DNA of 7,331 nt, taken from NCBI GenBank assembly GCA_041685645.1, contig JAWLFI010000130.1, positions 1 to 7,331 on the forward strand. Direction: 5' to 3'. The notes beneath the pieces are model-generated. The model was not told the DNA's origin. It saw only the letters and a list, made by a program, of their open reading frames with translations, and searched no databases. This document shows positions 1-5,200 of the stretch, one piece after another (position 1 is the stretch's first letter; every line of letters begins with the position of its first letter). The DNA is from JAWLFI01 sp041685645 (GTDB lineage Bacteria > Bacteroidota > Bacteroidia > Chitinophagales > Saprospiraceae). The position numbers and the translations under genes were made by a program.

Positions 1-43
1 CTTACAGATCGCCAGATCAAAAAACCTTTCCTTTCCAGTTTAG

Positions 44-51
44 TATATTTA
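44..51 (+). promoter_or_regulatory. Possible Bacteroidota -7 element upstream of the DoxX-like gene
   Basis: TATATTTA matches the Bacteroidota -7 consensus TAnnTTTG at all fixed positions except the last, and lies 34 bases before the ATG at 86. No TTG or TTTG is seen at the expected -33 spacing (17-23 bases upstream), so this is a weak candidate in AT-rich DNA and may be chance. Confidence 0.25.
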
Positions 52-85
52 TAGAATCAAAACCAAAAAAACTACCCAGGCAATT

Positions 86-460
86 ATGAAAACCATCCTT
101 ATCAAAGTGATCGCCCTTCTTTTCATTTTGGCCGGCATCAACCATTTTCTTTCCCCCGAATTTTACCTCCCCTTAATTCCCGACTATCTGGCGTTTCCGC
201 AAGTCATCAATTGGGTCTCGGGCGGGTTGGAAATATTCATCGGTCTGGCTATATGGATGCCTCAATACCGCCGTATCGGCGGCTGGTCACTCGCCGTACT
301 CATGGTTCTCTTTATTCCGGCCCACGTGCATTTTATCCAGATGGGGCATTGTTTGTCTGATGAACAGTGTGTGCCAGCCTGGGTCGGGTGGGGTCGGCTG
401 CTGGTGATTCAGCCCTTGTTGATCGCTTTGGGATTTTGGATTGCGCGGCGCAGCCTGTAA
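86..460 (+). CDS. DoxX-like small integral membrane protein
   Basis: This 124-residue inner-membrane protein resembles the DoxX-like group of uncharacterised membrane proteins (COG4270 type). Four hydrophobic segments are visible at about residues 5-23, 43-58, 66-84 and 103-120. Supporting features are an early ILAGINHF stretch, the YLPLIPDYL segment before helix 2, a GGLEIFIGLAIWMP segment, and FIPAHVHF, which sits where the family often has a FPAN-like motif. Length is normal for the group. Two cysteines (C89, C95) lie in the short loop between helices 3 and 4 and could form a disulfide or redox pair; that is inference. The ATG at 86 is preceded only by a weak AGG at 78-80, common in Bacteroidota. 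It is the only + strand gene and converges on the minus-strand cluster. Biochemical role is unknown; some DoxX relatives are linked to quinone or thiol redox chemistry, but nothing here proves that. Confidence 0.85.
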   Translation: MKTILIKVIALLFILAGINHFLSPEFYLPLIPDYLAFPQVINWVSGGLEIFIGLAIWMPQYRRIGGWSLAVLMVLFIPAHVHFIQMGHCLSDEQCVPAWVGWGRLLVIQPLLIALGFWIARRSL

Positions 461-619
461 ATGGCATATCCACTGTCTGGCGGACGCGGCCTATGGCAGG
501 CATTTGCTGAGGCGACGGAATTCTACCCATTTTAAGTTACTCTCGGACTCTTCGATGAATACTTTCCTGCCCACTGAATTCTCATGATGTATCGCATGGT
601 ACGCATTAAATGTTAAATA

Positions 620-2047
620 TTATCGAAACTCAGATGGGTTGCTCACCCGGCTTTTTGCCGGTAGGAGTTGGTAGCTTTCGTCCTTTTTCCAATTGAAGTA
701 CTTCTCATTAAGTTCCTCTCCGGGTAACAGGCTAAAACAATTGTGGAACCCCGAACTAGATGCCTCTTCCGATATTTTATCTCGGAGAATATACGTTCGA
801 CTCTCTCCCCTTCGAGTCGACAGCAAGAGTGATTCTGCCGGCAGGCCCCACTCCATTTGGAGGATTTCTCGCTCGTAGTCCGTGAGATATGGAATGATTC
901 CCTTTGTATAGTCCAGACGTTGCATCTCTGAAATTTGATGTTCATGCCATTCCCGTCGTTCAGTATAACGCTCAACAGAGCCGGTCATTTGATATGCCCA
1001 CCAAAGAACCGTAAACAGCACTAGAAAGGCGATAAGCATTGATATTCGGCGAGTACGGGGTATGGATTCCTGAAAAAGTGGTAATAGAATAAAAAACGAT
1101 AACAACATCCATTGACTTTCGGTATAAAACCTCACGAACTCATTGACCGCTAAAGAAAGTAATAGCAAATGACCTGCGAAAGCGCAAACACTCCATGCCA
1201 GAATGAGAAATTTGCGATAATACAAGCTCAGTCCCCAACTCAACAGGGCCCACAAAACAGCAGGAAAATAATAGAAAAAACTATTCTCCCAAAATGCTAC
1301 CCAAACCGGACGATCCAGTATTTGCTTCCAATTCACCCAGGAAAACTCCTGAATAACCTGAATTTTCTTCCCGTCATACCAATTGAAAGAACTCAAATAG
1401 TACTTCAAGAGCACGCACACAAAAAGTACAACTGCTGTCGCGAGATGATATCTGTCATCGAACCGCCAGTTACCCGACAAGAATTGATGTCCGATAAAGT
1501 AGGTGGCGAGGATTACCATCAGTGGATGAGTAAAAATAGATAAGCATAGCAAAGCCAGGGCAAGAATAAAGAGAATAGGATTTCCGCGGCCAAATCTATT
1601 CACATTGGATTGAAGCATCCCCGCACCCAGACAAAATAAAGGAATAGCTTGGTGGACCTCATTGTTGGTCCAAAAAAAGTTATCTGTATAATAGAATGTA
1701 AAATATCCCGCCAATAAAACTACCCAATCGAATTGCCTAAAGCGGTATAAAAGTGTAGCTGATATCAGAGTAAGTAAAGGAAAACTGACGGAATAGGTCC
1801 ACATCAAGGTATCTATGGACCAAGCTAACTTGACCCCAAGCCAGGGTACAGCCTGGGTCAAAATAGATCCATACCGCCCCACCATAATCGTGGGCTCTCC
1901 CTCATTGATGATTTTGAGCAACACAAAAGATGCGTCCAGGACACTCATTCGCTCCACGTAAAAAACGATAGAAAGGAAAAGCTGAAGGCCCAAAAGCAGC
2001 CAGGCTGCTTGCGCTAACTTCTTCTGGCTCAGAGCTGGGTGCTGCAT
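620..2047 (-). CDS. Polytopic membrane protein of unknown function with GT-C-like shape
   Basis: This 475-residue protein is not recognised as a named family. About nine or ten hydrophobic segments are visible, roughly at residues 13-31, 62-76, 80-100, 107-121, 132-145, 157-186 (probably two), 201-219, 256-276, 279-301, 311-325 and 335-353. A polar C-terminal region of about 120 residues (357-475) follows. The charged cluster YYTDNFFWTNNEVHQ (119-133) sits next to a membrane segment, as acidic residues do in GT-C glycosyltransferases and related O-antigen/mannosyltransferase-like proteins. That resemblance is in shape only; no known catalytic signature is confirmed. The ATG at 2045-2047 follows a 70-base gap after the propeller gene on the same strand, so co-transcription is possible. 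No good Shine-Dalgarno is seen. Three sampled 60-base lines in 1381-1800 have 32-40% G+C against about 50-65% in sampled lines of the two neighbouring genes. This could reflect membrane-protein codon content or separate origin. Confidence 0.8.
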   Translation of the reverse strand: MQHPALSQKKLAQAAWLLLGLQLFLSIVFYVERMSVLDASFVLLKIINEGEPTIMVGRYGSILTQAVPWLGVKLAWSIDTLMWTYSVSFPLLTLISATLLYRFRQFDWVVLLAGYFTFYYTDNFFWTNNEVHQAIPLFCLGAGMLQSNVNRFGRGNPILFILALALLCLSIFTHPLMVILATYFIGHQFLSGNWRFDDRYHLATAVVLFVCVLLKYYLSSFNWYDGKKIQVIQEFSWVNWKQILDRPVWVAFWENSFFYYFPAVLWALLSWGLSLYYRKFLILAWSVCAFAGHLLLLSLAVNEFVRFYTESQWMLLSFFILLPLFQESIPRTRRISMLIAFLVLFTVLWWAYQMTGSVERYTERREWHEHQISEMQRLDYTKGIIPYLTDYEREILQMEWGLPAESLLLSTRRGESRTYILRDKISEEASSSGFHNCFSLLPGEELNEKYFNWKKDESYQLLPAKSRVSNPSEFR

Positions 2048-2059
2048 CCCATTTTAGAA

Positions 2060-2067
2060 GAAAGATA
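2060..2067 (-). promoter_or_regulatory. Possible -7 element upstream of the polytopic membrane protein
   Basis: On the minus strand the sequence reads TATCTTTC, one mismatch from TAnnTTTG, 12 bases before the ATG at 2047. A TTTG lies upstream (2083-2086) but with only 15 bases of spacer, shorter than the usual 19 or so. If real, it would let this gene be transcribed independently of the propeller gene. The evidence is weak because the gap is AT-rich. Confidence 0.25.
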
Positions 2068-2117
2068 CACAAAATTCAGAGGCAAAAAAAATACATGGGA
2101 AATTCAGTACCTACAGC

Positions 2118-5066
2118 TTATTGCACAACTACTTTTTTGACGATTCCACCCAATTCAGAGGCGATGTGAAGATAGTACGTTCCGGGGTTTAAGCCCGTCA
2201 AATCTATAGTATGTGTCTGTAAAAATGCGTCCTTGTGATATCGAACCGGCTGCCCCGCACTATTAAATAAGCGGATATCCGCTCGCTGAAAACGCTGGGT
2301 ATCCATGCGAATGTTCAGAACAGAGCGAGCCGGATTGGGGTACACCTCTACCATTTCTTCAGTCGGCGGGGTTTCTGTACTCGATGTGGCTCCAATAATG
2401 GGTGAAGACCACAGCCCGCGACCATAGGTAGCAGCATAGATGCGCTGTGTCTCGTAGTTGATCTCCAATTCATTGATAATGACATTGGGCAAATGATTGT
2501 CAAAAGCCACCCACTCGTCGCGCGTGTTATCTATAAAAAACACACCGTAATTCATGCCGAGATAGAGTCCGTCAAATTCGTCGTCCTGCCAAACGAGAGC
2601 CAAAGCACCAAAGTTGGGTAAATTCTCTCTGTAGGATATCCAGCTCTGACCGGCATTTTCTGTGACATAGACTTTCGAAGCGCTATTTGTGGCAATGGCG
2701 ACTTTATTGGGGTCACGGGGATGAATGGCAATGGAGTTTACACTCCCCGCAAAACCGCTGACATTTTCCCAATTGCCTCCACCCGTTTCAGTTTTATATA
2801 AGGATGAGCCATGAGCAGCCCACATTACAGCATTGTCTGAGGGAGCAATTTTCAGGTGATCGAGTTTCTCAGGAAACTCCTGTGAAATGGAAGTCCAGTT
2901 TTGGCCATAATCTTCAGACCGAAAGACTTCTTCGTAGCCCAGATAAATAACATTTGAGGCCATGGGGTCTTGTTCAAAAGGCGTAACCCAGCGGCCGGCT
3001 TCGCTTCCCGGCTTAACCATTCCGGTATACGACTGGGCGCCATCGAAGGTCACATACGGAGTACCCAACTGAGAAGTACCACACAAAATATCGGGATTCT
3101 CTTTATCGATGAATGTCTCCATACCATCCGCCCCAAGCCAATCAATCCATTCGCCTTCTTCGGTCAATAATGAGGTGCCATTATCTTGAGAGCCGCCGCT
3201 CACCAGAACCGGATCGGTCTGAGAAATTCCGATTTTATAAAATTGTCGAATCCCCAGACCGGAACTTAAGTCCTCGTAAAACTCGGGATTGACAAATCGA
3301 GAGTTCTCCGCGACAAAAATTCCACCATCGGTTACCGCATAAAGCATGCTATCGACGAAAAGTAAATCATCTACATCAGCGTGACAGTAACCAATATTTT
3401 GACTTTCTGCAGATCCCGGGATCCAATCCGAGGTGGGTTGAAAGTTCTCTCCCCCATTGCGCGACACCCAGGTATTGATCCCCGCAATGTGAATTTCATC
3501 CGCATCATAGGGATTGACGGCAATCGCCATATCTCTCGGTGCCTGACCGCGGTCATCTAAGGCGGCTGTGCTGTAGCCAAAATAGTTCCTTCCAAAATGA
3601 GGAAGTAGTGCAAAGCTTTCCCCACCATTATCGCTTCTGTAGAGTCCACCAAAAATACCGCTTTCTGCCTCTAACACATAGATGCGATCCGGGGCATCCG
3701 CTGATACTCCAATCATTTTAGGCCCGTCTTTAAAGTTGTTTTGCAGGGGCTGTTGAAACTGCACCGTCAGGTTCTGATTAGCTAATAGCGCCTCGATCAT
3801 CTCTTCTCCCAGTTCCTGGTCTACCATGACGGCGGGAATAAAAATACCTTCACCATTGCCCGACATATTGATCAAGTCGGGTTCGTTATTGACGACAATC
3901 ACGGCAAAGGCTCCGGCATTTTGAGCTGCCAGAACCTTCTCGACAAATGTACATCCTCCCCGTCGGATTAGAGCGATCTTCTGTCGAAGGGAGTCTGCAT
4001 TGGTCGGAGGGGTGCAAGCCAAAAAAGTGGAGTCTCCAACATCCCTGTACAGCACGACTTCTGCGGTAAACTCTTCCGGCTCGACAGGCAAGGGGACATA
4101 TCCGTCTTCAAAAGCATTTTCAGCCACCATGTAGCTGCCTGCGAGACTATCCGGAGCCAGAATGTTCATATTTTCCTCTCGAGGCTCATCTGTCCCCACT
4201 GAAGTAAAATTAAAACCTCCGTCATGAGAGACATGAACTCCACTGCCCGATGCATAGACTGTATTGAGATCAGTGGGATGAAAGGCAAAATCAAATCCGG
4301 AGCCATCATTGACGACTTTCTGCCATTGATTGCCGCCATCTACAGAGCGAAACAAGCCCGAGCGCTGAGCAGCGGCAAATATCGTGTCCGGATGTCTCGG
4401 ATGAATCAGAATTTTATTGACCAAAGAGGAGCCGACATCTCCTATCTTAGACCATGTGGCGCCCGCATCTTCCGAGCGATAGAATCTTCCACCGCCCGAA
4501 CCGAAGTAATAGATCTCGGAGTTATGGGGATGCATGGCAACAGAATAGACTTCCATATTAGAAAAATCATCCGAGAGGGGTGCCCAGTCCTCCCCCCTGT
4601 TAAAAGTATGCCATACGCCTCCGGTTTGCGCTCCGAGGAGGATGTGATTGGGATCTGTGGGGTTCACCTGCATAGAGGTAATCCGCCCGACGCCGGGATT
4701 CCAGCCAGAGGTGGCATTCCAATTTTTGGGCCCGTGCTCTATCCAGTAATCGTTAGTTCCGGTACGCAATTCAGCGCGCTCAAAACGCTCTGCCTGCCAG
4801 CGGTGCCATTCTTCAATAAAAAAATTTTCCGGCAACAGTTCTCCATTCGCCGTTTGCATTCGGCGCGCATTGTATTCCCATCGCTTATATTGTTTGTAGC
4901 CTGTTCCGCGCCCTTTTCCAACAACCTCAAAATGCTTTTCTGCCGCTACCTGAATCTCTTCCAGAGAATAGCCCGGCTCATCGATCATGGTCAGGTATTC
5001 TTGTCCCATTAACGATGATATACTCCAACTGCATAGCAGTATCATAATTCCCAATCCTATCCTCAT
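2118..5066 (-). CDS. T9SS-exported Asp-box (VPS10/sortilin-like) beta-propeller protein with inserted PA domain
   Basis: This 982-residue protein is a large secreted or surface protein, probably for binding; no catalytic residues are recognised. Residues 1-21 are a Sec signal peptide with cleavage likely near G21-Q22. A charged module follows, with GYKQYKRWEY at 56-65. Beta-propeller repeats run from about 105 to 890, with Asp-box motifs (S-x-D-x-G-x-x-W/F) at 198-205, 241-248, 280-287, 478-485, 535-542, 717-724, 759-766 and 802-809, plus degenerate copies near 153-161 and 626-633. Family markers include HADVDDL (562-568), GGSQDNGT (624-631) and ATYGRGLW (879-886). A protease-associated domain (about 300-440) interrupts the propeller; its core is IALIRRGGCTFVEK, and C351 and C372 are placed for the usual disulfide. 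Residues 904-982 are a Por sorting domain beginning VEVYPNPA and ending in a basic, hydrophobic strand, which predicts T9SS export. The ATG at 5064-5066 is supported by the signal peptide directly after it. The gene lies 134 bases downstream of the CotH gene. Confidence 0.93.
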   Translation of the reverse strand: MRIGLGIMILLCSWSISSLMGQEYLTMIDEPGYSLEEIQVAAEKHFEVVGKGRGTGYKQYKRWEYNARRMQTANGELLPENFFIEEWHRWQAERFERAELRTGTNDYWIEHGPKNWNATSGWNPGVGRITSMQVNPTDPNHILLGAQTGGVWHTFNRGEDWAPLSDDFSNMEVYSVAMHPHNSEIYYFGSGGGRFYRSEDAGATWSKIGDVGSSLVNKILIHPRHPDTIFAAAQRSGLFRSVDGGNQWQKVVNDGSGFDFAFHPTDLNTVYASGSGVHVSHDGGFNFTSVGTDEPREENMNILAPDSLAGSYMVAENAFEDGYVPLPVEPEEFTAEVVLYRDVGDSTFLACTPPTNADSLRQKIALIRRGGCTFVEKVLAAQNAGAFAVIVVNNEPDLINMSGNGEGIFIPAVMVDQELGEEMIEALLANQNLTVQFQQPLQNNFKDGPKMIGVSADAPDRIYVLEAESGIFGGLYRSDNGGESFALLPHFGRNYFGYSTAALDDRGQAPRDMAIAVNPYDADEIHIAGINTWVSRNGGENFQPTSDWIPGSAESQNIGYCHADVDDLLFVDSMLYAVTDGGIFVAENSRFVNPEFYEDLSSGLGIRQFYKIGISQTDPVLVSGGSQDNGTSLLTEEGEWIDWLGADGMETFIDKENPDILCGTSQLGTPYVTFDGAQSYTGMVKPGSEAGRWVTPFEQDPMASNVIYLGYEEVFRSEDYGQNWTSISQEFPEKLDHLKIAPSDNAVMWAAHGSSLYKTETGGGNWENVSGFAGSVNSIAIHPRDPNKVAIATNSASKVYVTENAGQSWISYRENLPNFGALALVWQDDEFDGLYLGMNYGVFFIDNTRDEWVAFDNHLPNVIINELEINYETQRIYAATYGRGLWSSPIIGATSSTETPPTEEMVEVYPNPARSVLNIRMDTQRFQRADIRLFNSAGQPVRYHKDAFLQTHTIDLTGLNPGTYYLHIASELGGIVKKVVVQ

Positions 5067-5082
5067 AGATGCAAAGTTTGTT

Positions 5083-5090
5083 CTAAGATA
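5083..5090 (-). promoter_or_regulatory. Possible -7 element upstream of the propeller gene
   Basis: The minus strand reads TATCTTAG here, one mismatch from TAnnTTTG, 16 bases before the ATG at 5066. A second partial match, AAACTTTG, lies at 5072-5079 but would leave almost no leader. No TTG is found at the -33 spacing in the A/T-rich stretch 5091-5120. No Shine-Dalgarno precedes the ATG. It is a low-confidence candidate that would give the propeller gene its own start within the run of three genes. Confidence 0.25.
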
Positions 5091-5200
5091 GGGAAAAGAA
5101 AATAATTTTTTATTAAAAAAGAAAAATTAAAGAGGAAGTGTAAGCCAATGGACAATACTCACTGATCTGTTCGATTGTAGTATGAATATCTCTGCTAGCA

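Noticed and set aside
461..535. 24-codon frame starting directly after the DoxX-like stop codon, in the same frame
   Set aside because: It is short, has no ribosome-binding site of its own and no recognisable sequence; stop-codon readthrough cannot be supported.
461..619. Bidirectional terminator in the convergent gap
   Set aside because: I looked for hairpins followed by T runs on both strands and found none convincing.
643..975. Open frame of 110 codons on the minus strand inside the membrane protein gene
   Set aside because: It overlaps the C-terminal coding part of the larger gene in another frame and resembles no protein.
1169..1543. Open frame of 124 codons on the + strand opposite the polytopic membrane protein
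   Set aside because: It is antisense to a convincing multi-helix membrane protein and has no family features or ribosome-binding site.
2084..2091. Run of eight T (minus strand) after the propeller gene as a terminator
   Set aside because: No stable stem could be found just upstream of it; only a 3-base pairing is visible.
4224..5012. Open frame of 262 codons on the + strand opposite the propeller gene
   Set aside because: It lies wholly antisense to a gene with a signal peptide, Asp-boxes and PA domain. Its translation has no recognisable domain and odd composition, so it is a shadow frame.
5106..5120. AT-only inverted repeat (six T, loop ATT, six A) between the CotH and propeller genes
   Set aside because: It has no G-C pairs, so the stem would be too weak for a normal intrinsic terminator, and such repeats arise by chance in A/T-rich spacers.
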